A stretch of 64,000 nt of DNA, taken from positions 44,781,729 to 44,845,728 of the forward strand of contig CP141133.1 in the NCBI GenBank assembly GCA_035236585.1, in the 5' to 3' direction. A program made the position numbers and the translations under genes. The stretch comes from Warburgia ugandensis (lineage: Eukaryota; Streptophyta; Magnoliopsida; Canellales; Canellaceae). Shown here piece after piece: positions 11,826 to 24,043 of the stretch. The notes under the pieces were generated by a model that was not told the DNA's origin, searched no databases, and saw only the letters and a list, made by a program, of their open reading frames with translations. Numbering within the stretch: the stretch's first letter is position 1; the number at the start of each line of letters is the position of its first letter.

Positions 11826-13480
11826 CACGTCCCAACTAGAATTTTGCTAGTCCCAAGCAAAACATGTGAAAAATCATTAAAAATAGAATGGTTACCATTT
11901 TGGTAGGTACTCACAATTGCATTTAGTGTATGCAACAACCCCTTAAACCCTTAGGTTACCCATAGTGGATGAGTTATGCCTCATGAGGGTTTGTAGTGAA
12001 TATAACCACAAAGTTCTCAAATTTTTTTTAAAAGTCCTTTATTCATCTAAGAAAATTTTCTGTTATTTAGCTTATATCAATTCCTAACTTTAACTTGCTA
12101 ATAAACATGAACAAAAAGGCTCAAAATCCTACCCTTATGCTAAAGATATCCCAGTATTTCATTAACTTTGAAAGGTGAGTGTGTACGATAGCTCATAAAT
12201 AATTATAGTTTTTGAGTAAAATATAACTTAAACTACCATCCAAATGTATGCTTTGACTTCAATTCTTATAGGATATACTTGTCACTTGGAAAGAAGTTAC
12301 TTAGAAAGGTGTACTCTCTCATTTATGTGTGAGAAGAATATTGTTGATCAAGTCCAAAAGTATCACATATTTCAAACAAAAGAATGATACCTAGAAGGAA
12401 TGGTAATGATCTCATTAAAGGATATCAACTATTAAGATTGTAACGCTCTACTAAATTCCCTGTTCATTCATAACCATATTCAAGCCATACTTCTCCTAAG
12501 ATCAAGTCAGGACTTCTATTAGGATAAAATGTAAGCTTAAGTAAGGGTTATCAAAAGAATGGATATAAAGGTAAATAAAGGTTGTTTAAAAAATGTGGAA
12601 AGGTCTTCTATCAATGTATTCACAACTCTTTCATTTTTCTTGGCAAGAGTGAGCATTCTTCTTTTTCATCGCCTCTCTATCTCTCACTCTCTTTTTTTTT
12701 CTTTCACTTGCCTTTGCATATAGCCTTTTTGATCTTTTACTTCTTTTTAACCTCTTTAATGTTCATCTCTTGAATTCTATTGTTCATACTTTTTCCAAGA
12801 TTTTCTACAGTCTTCTCTACATATTTTCAAAACAAATGGGTAATGAATATATTATAGGGGTTTAATATAGGTAAAGGTTTTTTAACTAATAAAGAAAAGG
12901 TTAATATTTTAAAAGTTCAAGGGGCTAATTAGCGGAAAATAATATAGGGAAGGATAAAGGCTCTGGATCTAACAAAAGATGGCTTCTATCCTTTCCTAGG
13001 TTTCATATGACTTAAAGATGATCATAAAGTTAAGAGATATATGGTATAGTCTTTTTTGTGATTTCTCAATAGTTGTCCAAGATAAAGAATAATGAGACCA
13101 ACTAAGAAATATTGTCTGCTAAAAAAATTTTGAATTTATATATGACCCTCGAAAAAGGAAGAATGGCTCACTTGGGTTATAAGTCTCTACAATTCTTCTT
13201 CAAGATCTCTAAGTAATATTTTCTCTTCAACTTAGTATAGTTATTTTGTGCAATTAATATTTCAAGTTTAATTTTTCATGAGATACTTTAAAAAAAGAAT
13301 AAAATAGTGAACTAATTGTATGCAACTCTATTAATAAGTTGACTTTCAAAAATTTAGTGGAATATTCAGAAAATATAACTTCTCATCTTCATAAAGGAAC
13401 TTATAAAAAAGATAAAAAATAAAAGATAAGTTAGAAATATCATGTATATCTATACCTCCCAACTTGAACTAAACATTGTC
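11826..13480 (-). other. Non-coding downstream interior with PPT-like end
   Basis: Between the coding relic and the 3' LTR. At the LTR boundary the minus strand reads GGGACTAGC...AGTTGGGACGTG directly before TGATAAG, acting as the polypurine-like tract. The rest is A/T-rich with a pyrimidine tract at 12660-12720. The small open frames are unconvincing and I recognise nothing else. Confidence 0.5.
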
Positions 13481-13784
13481 ATCAATGTTTTGAAGTATAG
13501 GACACCTAAATGATGAATGGGTAATGCAGACTAATGAGACTTTCTAAAAAATCTTAGGTGTCCTCCCAATAAGTGCTAAGTTTAATGTCTTTAGCAAAAC
13601 AAGGCCTATAACTAACCTAATCATCAAAACCTTGACCTAGCTTGTTCAAACTCCTAATCCTAACAATGAATTGGCAAGATTTCTCATGCCACTTCAGAAT
13701 CTCATGGTAGTCTAGATGTTGCCTCCACCTGGAGATTTTTTATGATGGTAACAATAAGACATTGTAGACCACCATGATTTTGAG

Positions 13785-15240
13785 TTATAGGAAATCATAT
13801 TGATAATCCCCCATTTTTAGTATTTCACGATAATCAATATAATCCCTCCACCTCAAAAATTGAGGTGGTGGTAATTCAATGACATCTTGACTCACTGTGA
13901 ATTTCGTGGGATCAATTTGAGATGAATTGTCCCATTCTGTACCAAATTTACCAAATTTAGGGATAAAATTGACCATTATATTCAATTCATCTATTTTTTG
14001 CATTTCCCTTGCATTGTCCTAAAATTGGGTAGTAAGCTGACTATGCCCTTCCTTAAAAGGTTGTTCTTGTAATACTAGGGTTGTACATCGATTGACTTTT
14101 CTTCTTCCTATTTTTTAGGCACAGGTAAGGTTTGAGATGAGCCTACATTATTATCTGGTGTTTGTTCAAATAAAGTTTGTAGGTCCCAATTAGGTATGTC
14201 TTTGGCATTGCAAGGCTCAATTGGAATTCCAAGCACTATAGGGGAATCTACTATAGCTTTCCATTAAGAAGTGTCCATTGAAGGCACAATATCCAACAAC
14301 TCATTCACCTCTTCAATGGATGTGTCTTCATCAAATTCATAAAAATAAGCATGACACAATTTTGGAGGATCTAGGTTGGATGTTTCTAAGGCTTCATTCC
14401 CTTTATCAATGGATGTCCCTTTATCAAATTTATTAAAAGGGACAAGACATGGCTCGAGTAGAAATAAGTTGGAGGTTTGTAAGGATAGTTGTAGATTTTG
14501 TGGCTCAAAATAATTGTAAGATATTTAAATCCTATCATCATCATCAATGGTCAGGGTTGGAGAAAAACTCTAAGATTCAGCAGGAATTGGTAATTCTCAC
14601 TTTGAAATTCTTTCAAATGTTCTTTCACTCTCCTCCTCAATTTGTTCCATTTCCTTAGCCCAATTGATAATTGTAGCAAGATTTTGATCCATTGTTTCAC
14701 TAAGTTATTGTAGACATTCTATATTTTGCATCTCATCTAATGATTGTTCCTCATATTGTATAGAGAATGACTCATAGGGTTGTTATTGTTATGGCATCAA
14801 GGTATTGAAAAAGGGTTGATCAGGTTGAACCCATGATGGTTGACCCTAATATCCTTAATAATTATGGTAGGATTATTCAGTGTAGGACCATGATGGTCCT
14901 TCCTAATATTGGTGATAATCCTGACACCATAGTTGTTCATGATGCCTAGCCCATCCATTTTGATAGTTTGTCTTAGGATAGTAGTTATTGCTGGGGTATG
15001 TGAATGTAGTAGGTGCATGCAATGACTCCTAATAGTATTCATTGTATGTGGAGCTTGATGGTAGTGAAGGAGTGGGATATAGAAGTTTAAAATAGGTATA
15101 GTCATTATGGTATGAAGGTTGTGGAGCAGCTTGCTTAGAAGATATTATCTTAAGCTGACTTTTCATAATATCTATCCTGTCCATCAATGTATCTAATCTA
15201 AGAAATCTGACCCCTTCTTAATAGGCCTTTGTTCTAAACT
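13785..15240 (-). pseudogene. Decayed gag-tail-like ORF, unidentified family
   Basis: One minus-strand frame can be followed, with about 6-8 stops, from LDTLMDRIDIMKSQL (near 15190) through a Y/N/Q/P-rich stretch (YPSNNYYPKTNYQNGWAR near 14950-15000; a PSWVQPDQPFF word near 14820-14845). Next come an acidic, probably coiled segment (EEQSLDEMQNIECLQ), and two similar acidic motifs in tandem (FDKGTSIDKGNEALE and FDEDTSIEEVNELLD, about 14290-14440). It ends near 13785-14003 with IELPPPQFLRWRDYIDYR. The first half resembles the C-terminal tail of Athila/Tat gag. The second half I do not recognise. No capsid core, zinc knuckle or enzyme motif is visible. Confidence 0.55.
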
Positions 15241-15399
15241 TTGTATATAATGAAACAAATTGTTATATACAATGAATGAGTTTTATTTTTTATGGAAACC
15301 TTAAATATATGATGCACCCTAAATACTATTCCTAATCTAAATGATGCACAACCAATCTTAGTATATTGCAAATCAAGCAGTATCTTTATTATCTTCTCG

Positions 15400-16375
15400 T
15401 AGTGCGTAGGTGGTAACTTCTTAGACCTAGACCTAGATAGCTCCTCCTTTTATCCAGATTTGACTACTACTTACAAGTTGGGTTTTGCTCTAAAGTGGTT
15501 AATACAATCCTCGTGTCAGGAGACATTTAGACCTTAACTAACATCAACAGAAGATGTGGAAAAATCACTTGAATTTTAAGATACCCACTATAACCACAAC
15601 ACTTAGAAGCCACTGGAGTGACAATATATCGTGTCCTATGAGCTGGATACCCTATCTCTTTCTACTTGATTTTAATTTAAAGTTCAAGGGTTGGGATCGT
15701 GACATACAAGGATGTGAATTGATTCCTAGGTGGGCCAAGGATCTAGTGATGAGATCCAGTCCTTATCTTAAAAGGGTTCCTATGGGGCTTTTACTAACAT
15801 TAAATCCATTCCACCATAAAGCAATTAAATATGCAATACAAAACAGAAATAAAAATAATGCAACCTATATGCTATCCAACCAAAGTTAGATAGGTGCTTG
15901 CTACTGCAATGACCCTAAATAAATATGCAACAATTAAATTAAATGATCCTAATCATTGAATTATACTAGCATCCAAATGTAAAATTATACTAAATGCAAT
16001 TTATCATAAAAATTATAACTCAAGTAAGGAATGCTCAGAGTGAGGGGTCCGATGATTATCAAGTGTTAGCCTACATACCCTACACTTGTCCTGTATTAAT
16101 ACAACACATTAAATAAAATTGAAATGGCAATTACAATGGGCCTCACTACAAGTTCCACTCAAATCTTAATATAGGAAAGTAGTAAAAATAAGAAACTAAT
16201 CTAAGTTGATGAAGCTTTGGCCATAAGATTGCCAATGCTCCTTTGGCAATTTTTCTAGCACAGAAATCAATGAAATTGGTCAATATGAGGAGAATAGCAA
16301 AAATAAAGCAAAAATCCTAAACCTAGAATTGAGGTAAATAATCTAAGTTAAGATCCACTACACAATCCATTGTGA
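15400..16375 (-). other. 5' leader with shared block copy 3
   Basis: Positions 15400-15810 are copy 3 of the shared ~400-bp block, minus strand (plus-strand atacccactataaccac at about 15579 and ggttaatacaatcctcgtg at about 15498). Positions 16050-16370 match the reverse complement of 7540-7800. It lies between the coding relic and the PBS, as in the Athila-like leaders. An open frame at 15554-15889 on the opposite strand is spurious. Confidence 0.65.
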
Positions 16376-16394
16376 TTCCCTTACAAGAGGGACA
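16376..16394 (-). other. Decayed primer-binding site
   Basis: The minus strand reads TGTCCCTCTTGTAAGGGAA, six bases inside the LTR end. It aligns by position with the clearer PBS sites at 7412 and 42952 and retains only about half of the tRNA-Asp complement. The flanking aaaact-tgttg is the same as at 42971. Confidence 0.45.
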
Positions 16395-16400
16395 AAAACT

Positions 16401-18542
16401 TGTTGTGTATTTTAAGTTAAACTTGTAAGCACACAAATTGGTTGTAGAATAAGTGCAAGTGAGGTCAATCCCATGAGGAATCGAATGGTTTGTGTGTAAA
16501 GTGGGCCTTTCCTTAAACTACCTAACCTAGCCAAAGAGAGTGGTTTCAATCTAATCTATGAATTGAAATAACATGCAAAAATAAAAATTCATGAAATTAA
16601 AATCTTTTTAAAAATCAACATAGAACTTACTAAAACTAAGCTCACATGCAATTAAATTTAAACTAAATTTAACCTATCATGCGACTAACTAATCAAATAA
16701 ACATGCAAAGCTAATAAAATAAAATCAAAGTGGTGCTCATGGATCTAAATATGTGTATGTGAATTGAGGGACGAAACATGAACATAAAACAAGAAATTTA
16801 AAGAACTTCAAACATTAAACTAAACATTGGAATCTATGAAGCAAACATAAGATCTTTATTGAATCGAATCTCTTACAAAAAGGTGTGCATAAACATTGAA
16901 ATAATATAAACTAAATTGTGCAACAAAAGGAAAAAGGATCCAATGTCTAACAATGAAAAGAAAATAAAAATTATTACATTCCATCCAATGTCCAACAATG
17001 TATTTAAGTGAACCCAAAGAGAATAAAAGTTAAAAGGATTGAGATAGATGGGAATGAGAATAATGGAAAGTAAGGGATTCAAGAAAATGTAAGGGACAAA
17101 TAACTTGATCCAAAAATCACTATCTCTTGGCTGTCATTGCAAGAGATTAGTGATCCTTGGATACAAGGACATAAGGAGAATAATGAAAAGTAAGGGATTC
17201 AAGAAGATGTAAGCGACAAATAACTTGATCCAAAAATCACTATCTCTTGGATGTCATTACAAGAGATTAGTGATCCTTGGATACAAGGACATAAAGAGAA
17301 TAATGAAAAGTAAGGGATTCAAGAAGATGTAAGGGACAGATAACTTGATCCAAAAATCACTATCTCTTGGCTGTCATTACAAGAGATTAGTGATCCTTGG
17401 ATACAAGGACATAAGGAGAATAATGAAAAGTAAGGGATTCAAGAAGATGTGAGGGACAAATAGCTTGATCCAAAAATCACTATCTCTTAGCTGTCACTCT
17501 AAGAGATTAGTGATCCTTGGATACAAAGACCTAAGGCTCAAACTAGAATCAACAAAGCAAGGAAATCAATTTAGAAAAATTACTCATGAAATTTAAGAAA
17601 GAAAGTAAATAGCAATGAAACCAACCTGGAACGAGCTTTGCAACACAAGGAGAAATAGGCATGGACTTCAAAGATATGCAAACTTAGAATTCAAGGGAAA
17701 GGAGAGGGATGAGGGAAGGAGGGAGATGCCCCCTCCCAACTTGCTAAATTCATGGAAGCCCTCATGGATGCTATTTATATATGTTTTTCACTTATTAAAA
17801 GGTGACTTAAGGGCAAAAGAATAGTGGGATGAGGTAGGAAAAAGAATGGATGGGTAGGATAAGGTGTGGTGGTTGTTTAAGGTAATCATAAGGAGGGAAC
17901 ATGATGAGAAAAGAGGTAGGAAATTTTTGAATTTTTCTCCCATGCATGGAGAATCCTAAGGGAGAAATGATGTGGTAGGTGGGATTGGAGAGAAAAGAGG
18001 GGGACAAATAATGATGAAAAGAGAGAAAAATGATGGGTCATAATTCTTCCTCTAATTATGGCACCCCATGAGCATGATTTATTTAACTTTTGTTTTAGAT
18101 TCTCCTTAAGTCATGGCTTTCCATAAATCTTGGCTCAAATGGCTTGATGGCTTGCTTTGAGGGCTCATTTGGCTTGGCTTGATGGTTTAACCCTTTGGAT
18201 TTGATGGCTTGGCTTGACTCCTTAGCTTATCACCTTTTCTCATGGCTTATATGGCTTAGGTGGCTTGCATGGCTCCCATGCAAAGGTGGTGAGAATGCAT
18301 GACTTACTTCATAGGTCCACTATGGCCATCTTTAGCTCCTTTAATTTTATCCATGGCTTCCCCTAAGATGATCTTAACATTTGGATTCATGACTTTGAGC
18401 TTTGACTCAATCTTTTGATCTTGATCTTCAATGCTCATATCGATCAATCTCGGCCATTGGATCAGCATCTTAACTCCTGCAAAAAAGTGAAAAAATCTAA
18501 TTAAATCTTAAAAAAGTACGACTCAATACATGCTTGCCTCAA
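16401..18542 (-). repeat. 5' LTR of the non-autonomous element (outer end lost)
   Basis: Collinear with 9799-11825 from the TGTTGTG end at 16401 to about 18542 (ctaattaaatctt...acatgcttgcct). The outermost ~170 bp, including the TG terminus, is missing and replaced by unrelated sequence. The target duplication therefore cannot be tested. It carries four 120-bp tandem units against two in the 3' LTR. Confidence 0.75.
17056..17535. repeat. 120-bp tandem repeat, 4 copies
   Basis: Units start at 17056, 17176, 17296 and 17416, nearly identical, each containing aacttgatccaaaaatcact and ending with gatacaaggac(a/c)taa. They are adjacent with no unique spacers, so this is not CRISPR. Confidence 0.97.
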
Positions 18543-19750
18543 TCAATGTGACTAAAAATTGGCCCATGCAAAATTCATACAAAAGATAGTGGCATTCCAC
18601 CACCTTGGCACGGAATTTCAAGACATGCGAGCCATATGAGTTATATTAGAGCTATGAAACAATGGCTAGGAGAAGCTAAGCCATGTGCCATGAAGCCTGG
18701 ATACAAGTTGTTAAAGCCACCAAGTCAGAAGCCATGAATTCAAGCCATCTCCAAACAAGCTACATGGGTCCACACATTTTGAAAAGTTACAAGCAATTTT
18801 CCACTAGCAAAAATCTATGTTTTAAAGATGAAAATTAGGAAACAAGTGGACTTAACAACAAAGAAAGGATGCACCCGAAGCAGACCAATCACAGAAGAGA
18901 CCTTACCCTTGAAACTTTCCTTTTCTCTTTCCTTCTCTTTACCCCCATCGTCAAACACTTAGCGATGAGAAATACGCACAATGTTGGTGCGGTTTCTACT
19001 TCCTAAGTTTCCTTCCTTATCCAACCATCTTTTATAATCCTTATCCCCTCTTTCCTCTCTTCCTTAGGCTAGAAATTAGCAAGGGATCTACCTCTGTGTA
19101 TATGTGAACATCATGGAGAAGAGGAAGTTTTTTTTTTTTTATGCATCTTTCCTTCGAAGGTCTTGTACTTAAGTTGCTTAAAGATATTTGTACACAATTT
19201 TCCTAAGTTCTTTTCTACACATTCTTCTTTTCCTTAGAGTTAATTCTTGAAGGGTTTCCACGCACTAGTCTTGGAGTCTTTACATGCAACTTTGCTTAAG
19301 GGTTCTCCATGAGCTTCTCCTCTTGCAAGTTTTATTCCTTTGATTCATGTACCCATCTCTTAGGTACTCTTCCATGGTTTTTTGTTTCCATTTATTCTCT
19401 AATTCATTACACCCAAAGGCGATCAATATCATGCAGAGACAACCAAGAGAAAGTGGTCATTGGATCCACTTTTCAAGCAATCAATCAAGGTCATCAATCT
19501 CTTGTAGTGATAGCCAAGACAAAGTGGTCGTTGGATCAACTTTTTAAGCAATCAATCAAGGTTAGTGGTTCTTGATTTTCTTGGGATGTTAACTTTATAT
19601 TTCTCATTATTCTTTTCTAGTTATCATTGGTCATCATCTTCTTTTTAGCCTTTAGGATTCAATCCCATCTTTTCTTTGTTCTCCCACTAATTTTTCTTTT
19701 GATTCACATGCATTCTATGGTACCCATTGATGAATGATATATGGATGATA
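18543..19750 (+). mobile_element. Diverged plus-strand LTR fragment (probable)
   Basis: No gene was recognised. Near 19490-19550 the plus strand (atcaatctcttgtagtgata...ggatcaactttttaagc) resembles the reverse complement of the 120-bp tandem unit of the neighbouring LTRs. The stretch near 18640-18760 has aagcca words mirroring their ggcttgatggcttg region. This suggests a related LTR in the opposite orientation. The ends are not defined. A T11 run is at 19130. Confidence 0.35.
19427..19570. repeat. 71-bp tandem duplication, 2 copies
   Basis: The word aaagtggtc(a/g)ttggatc starts at 19450 and 19521, followed by a diverged base pair and then aagcaatcaatcaaggt in both copies. It accounts for the two overlapping open frames at 19309-19575. 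Confidence 0.85.
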
Positions 19751-20974
19751 TGAGTAACAACCCCATTTTTCAAGAATATAATTGAATTATTGAAAGTGAT
19801 AAATTAAAAATTTGAAAACAGAACTAGAAATTTGAGTGCCAAGAAATTTATGTTTCGGTCACGATCTCCTCGTTTAACCATTTCCAGGTAGGTCCCCCCC
19901 CCCTTTCCTCTCCATTTCCCCTTTCATTTTCATCTCTATCCACCATAAAATGCCCCACCAGACTGGTCTTTCCTGCAAGATTGATCGGTGAGCTAGAACT
20001 GGTGGAAAAGGGTTGGAACACCTTTAAAATGGTCTTAAATGGTTGATCTAATCTATTAGATGTATTCAGAACAACCCAAAACCTTAGAAACACATGTTAT
20101 TGTAAAAATATTAGACATCTGGATCAAAGATCAGAGCAGAACACATTGGAAAGGCACCTCGGATCCATAATCTAATCTGGACCTTTGAAATTACCTTAAA
20201 ATTTAAAAATGCAATTCAAAGCTCAATAGAACTCCAATTTGAGATCGGAAAGATCCGTTGGAAATGTATTAATGAGTAAAATCAACTAAACACCTTCAGA
20301 ATGATCTTAAAAGGTTGATATACCTATTACAGTAATATAAATTGGATATTTAGATAAAAGATTAGAACAAAAATAGATCAGATAAATCTGGACCTTTGAA
20401 ATTGCCTCAAAAATTAAAAATGCAATTTAGAACTCAATAAAAATCCAAATTGAGATTGGAAAGATCTGTTGAAATTGCATTGATGAGTAGAATCTATTGA
20501 ACTCATAAAATTTAAGATTTAATTACTGTTTATGATGATTTGTAGACCAAAACCTTACTAATAGTTTGGATCAGCTAGATCAAAGATGATTAGAACATTT
20601 GATGTTGATGAATACGTGATATATTGATGAGATAACATGAATTAATGGGTCATATCTTATGTAAATGAGAGAAATTAATATCTAAGCCCTTAATGTGTTC
20701 AAAACACTAGATCTAATGAATAAAAATTAGATTTGATCATTGAATCATTATTGGAACTTTAGATATGCTTTATGATTATTGAATTTGTTAAATTTTAGCG
20801 TATTTGCTTGTGATTTAATTGTATATCTATTTTTTAGATTAAATCAATGGTCAGATTTACATGTTAAGTAAGAATGAGAAATTTAGTTAGAAGATTATCA
20901 AAAACTTAAATGTATGATTAATTTAAACTTATATTTACATTCATTAACATTTACAACATTATGATGAAATAAAA

Positions 20975-21375
20975 TTAATGCTAGTAAGGTCCCGTAGTAA
21001 TTCTTGTAAGATAAGGAATGGATTTCATCACCATATCCTTAGTCCACCTAGGAACATAATCAATATCCTTGAATGTCATGATCAAAGTTCTTGGATATAA
21101 GTTTAAAATCAAGCAGAAAAGGGACTTAGGGTAAAAGAGCTCAAAGGACCTTGTAAAAGATAAGATCTATTGCCACTCTAGTGGATTATGAACATCAGGG
21201 TGATAGTGAGTATCCAAAATCCAAGTGATTTTTTCAAACCTTTTGTTGACATTTGTTGATGTCTAAATGCCTTCTTACATGAGGGTTGTATTAGCTAATT
21301 TTAGAGTGGAACCTAACTAGTAAGCATTAGTCAAATCTGAAATAAGGAGGAGCTGTCCAGATTTAGGTGAGTAAA
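20975..21375 (+). repeat. Shared ~400-bp block, copy 4 (inside LTR A)
   Basis: Contains ctagtaagg, gataaggaatggatttcatc, ttgttgacatttgttgatg and tacatgagggttgtatta in the order seen in the Athila-like leaders. Equivalent copies lie inside LTR C (38125-38530), LTR D (42150-42545) and the solo LTR at 58609 (60830-61200). LTR B has lost it through a ~750-bp deletion near 28955. Confidence 0.8.
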
Positions 21376-23829
21376 TCAATAACATTTCTCAACCAGCAAA
21401 CATACTATGGCTGGTTGTGCATCATTTAACTTAGAAATATTATTTGGACAATACAAAGTAGTCAAGATCAAGATATATTAAGTGACCTAGAACATAGATT
21501 GACAATCAAAGGCTAGAATTCAAGAATTAAGACAAGCCTTTAAGTAAGTTGATTATAAGCAAGGAAGATCAAATGTAAGATCTTGATAATCAAGGACTAT
21601 CAAAGGGAGATCTATGATTAATAGACCAAACTTTAAAAAATGAATCTTAGATCAAAATGAGATCAATAGAAAATAGAAGATAGAATATCTAAACCATTTA
21701 TTTTGATCGACAACTATGAACTATTGATGTATCAAAAAGATCAGAAATTTATAATCATCAAGATCATCAACTTAGAAATGATCAAAGATCAATAGATGTA
21801 TATGAAGAATTAGGATTAGAAAATAGTTAAAAAACTTAGACCTGACAGATTAGAAGTCAATCTAACTGTCAGATTTATAAATCAATAGTTATTATAAGAA
21901 AAACTATCTAAAAGAGATATATTAGTTAAGACGAAAGAATACAAAGAAATCTAGACCCTTAAATTTTCATCAAGGGACAAGAATGAAATTATCAGACAAA
22001 CCCTAAAAGAGGATGGACATGATTAATGAAACGTCATCTAAAATTATGATGATCAAGAGATAGAAGATGACATTATGTGTATATATGAATTGACAGATAC
22101 ACAAATTTCTACGTCGATCAAGATCGTTGATTATTCGAAGTATTGGAGAATTTATCAAGATTATTGATTACTCTAAGTATTGAGGATTATCACATTTGAG
22201 GTAGGTGGAACCTTAAGAATGCACTTCTTTAAATTGTAAGATTTTTATGATAAACATGATCTTATTTAAAGTTATGAAATTATAGAATTGAAATTATTTA
22301 TTAAGTAGAATGATCATAAATTAGTAGGATTTAATTATTAAATGTCTAGTGATTAATTAGTATGATATAATGATCTTATGCTTAGAATTATGTGATCATT
22401 ATTTGAAAAGCATATGTTGGAATTACGCTATGTAATTAGGTTAAGAAATTACATGCTTGGTACATGGGTACCATTTACATTAAATGTTTATCCCTAAACA
22501 TAGATATGAAATTACATCTTTAGTACATGAATACCAAATTAATGGAAATAGGTATCATTTACATTAAATTATTATCCCTAAACCTAACTGCAAAGACCAA
22601 ATTAATAGACATGGGTAAGATGTATATTAAATGATTTTCTCTAAACTTAGATGTGAAATTTTATCCTCGGTATATGTGTACCAAAATATAAGGATGATAA
22701 AGTTATTATAGATTTTTATGAATAGGCAAATAGCCTGTTAGTATTACTATTAATTTACATACATGCATGGAGGCTTATGAATTTTGTTTTCGACAGGCAT
22801 ATGCTTGGGGATACTATGCTAGGAGAATTATAGGGTTTGCCCACTTGCTCTCTGAAATTGATGATGATATGGATACCAAGCCCTAAGAGAGGCTAAAAGT
22901 CGGGTGAGGCAATTATGGGGAGGCCACCACTGTGAAAGTCCTATCTCCCCATATGGGTAGTGACATAATGTTTTTCCACCATGGTATCAATGGAGTACTT
23001 TGGTAGTTATCCAGGTGCATTGGTATGGATTGAATTGTAGCATAGTAGTCATTTATGTATTTTGCACTATGATGCATGTCGTAATGAGATGCCTTATGAT
23101 ATGGCATGATAAAATGCCTAGTATTGGCTCATTACCAATGTTTTCCCATGAAGGGATAATTCCTAGGAGAGGCTGGATGATTATTTGCCCAATAAAGGGT
23201 TATGGTTATTGAACATAATTATAGACCCAGTATGAAAGGGGTATGATTAATGAACATAATGATGGACCCTGTAAGTAAGGGACACGAATATTGAACCAAG
23301 TATAGTCTGAGTGTGAATATTGTGGTATTGCTATTGAAGCTATTAACTATTTTTCATGGTTTTAACTATTTACATATATATGGTATGGTTAGTAATTATT
23401 GGAGAATATATATATATATATATTCATAGAAGATTTCACATGAGAAATTACATGATAGTGTTATTTTACAGAGTATGGTTCATGAAAATTAAATTACTTG
23501 ATTCATATGCAATATGGTGGATATGAATGTTGGAATTATGAAAGAATTATTGAATTATACATTATGTTTTAAATTTCATATGCTTCTTAAATCCCCTACC
23601 AAGCATATCTTGCTGAGATTTTGTAAATATTTGAATGTTTACAATATATCAATAATAGATAGACAAGAATTGATGGATACGACAGGGGAATACATCAATC
23701 ATACTATTAATCAAGGTTATATATGCTTATGGAAAGATTTGTATTGTAATTGGATTTGTGTACTCTTGACATTTGATTTAATAAATATAAAGACCTATGT
23801 ATGTAAACCACTGAATGGATCCTGTTTTC

Positions 23830-23835
23830 AATAAA
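23830..23835 (+). terminator. LTR A polyadenylation signal
   Basis: AATAAA directly after a ggatcctg word, in the same arrangement as 62792-62797 in the solo LTR. It is about 195 bp before the LTR end. Confidence 0.45.
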
Positions 23836-24032
23836 TGAATCTCTATTGATTAATTTAGTAGAAATATATGTTATAAACAAAAAATATATATGTAAGAGAG
23901 TGAAAGTGACATTCGGGTTTTAGAAATGAAGTTCAATTTTTCTATTTAAATTTTTAATATTTTTACAAATTAGGCATGCCATCTTTTGAAAATAAACATG
24001 AAAAAGTGTTTTAAAAACCCGGGTTGCATTGT

Positions 24033-24043
24033 TGGTTTTAGAG
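24033..24043 (+). other. Primer-binding site, tRNA-iMet type
   Basis: The sequence tggttttagag, four bases after the LTR A end, matches 9 of 11 positions of TGGTATCAGAG, the initiator-Met primer site usual in chromovirus/Tekay-type gypsy elements. Confidence 0.55.

Larger units (their letters stand above)
9799..18542 (-). mobile_element. Non-autonomous LTR element, gag-tail only
   Basis: Two homologous LTRs in direct orientation (9799-11825 and 16401-18542) flank a 4.6 kb interior that reads right to left. A decayed PBS lies beside the right LTR, and a purine-rich tract with GGGACGTG abuts the left LTR on the minus strand. The interior has a leader with shared block copy 3 (15400-15810), one decayed coding frame (about 13785-15240) and an A/T-rich downstream region. 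No protease, RT, RNase H or integrase traces were found. This resembles plant LARD or TR-GAG elements, which depend on proteins from relatives. It interrupts the plus-strand gag relic at 9798. Confidence 0.75.
19751..24028 (+). mobile_element. LTR A of the Tekay-like array (5'-most)
   Basis: It begins near 19751 (tgagtaacaacccca; B, C and D begin t(g/t)taata(a/t)cccc) and ends at ...acccgggttgca at 24028. It lacks about 640 bp of the U3/leader present in B (27140-27780). It is otherwise the fullest copy, containing shared block copy 4 (20975-21375), a gaggtaggt word (22198), a block with ggcatatgcttggggatac (22796), a (TA)n run (23404-23422) and a poly(A) signal. A 106-codon frame at 23514-23834 is not conserved in the relatives. 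Confidence 0.8.

Noticed and set aside
17056..17535. CRISPR-like array
   Set aside because: Four 120-bp units are directly adjacent with no unique spacers and lie in a eukaryotic LTR.
19309..19575. Two overlapping 66-88 codon ORFs
   Set aside because: They are explained by a 71-bp tandem duplication inside a probable LTR; no domain.
23514..23834. 106-codon plus-strand ORF in LTR A
   Set aside because: It is not preserved in the homologous region of the solo LTR 58609-62996 and lies across LTR 3'-end signals.
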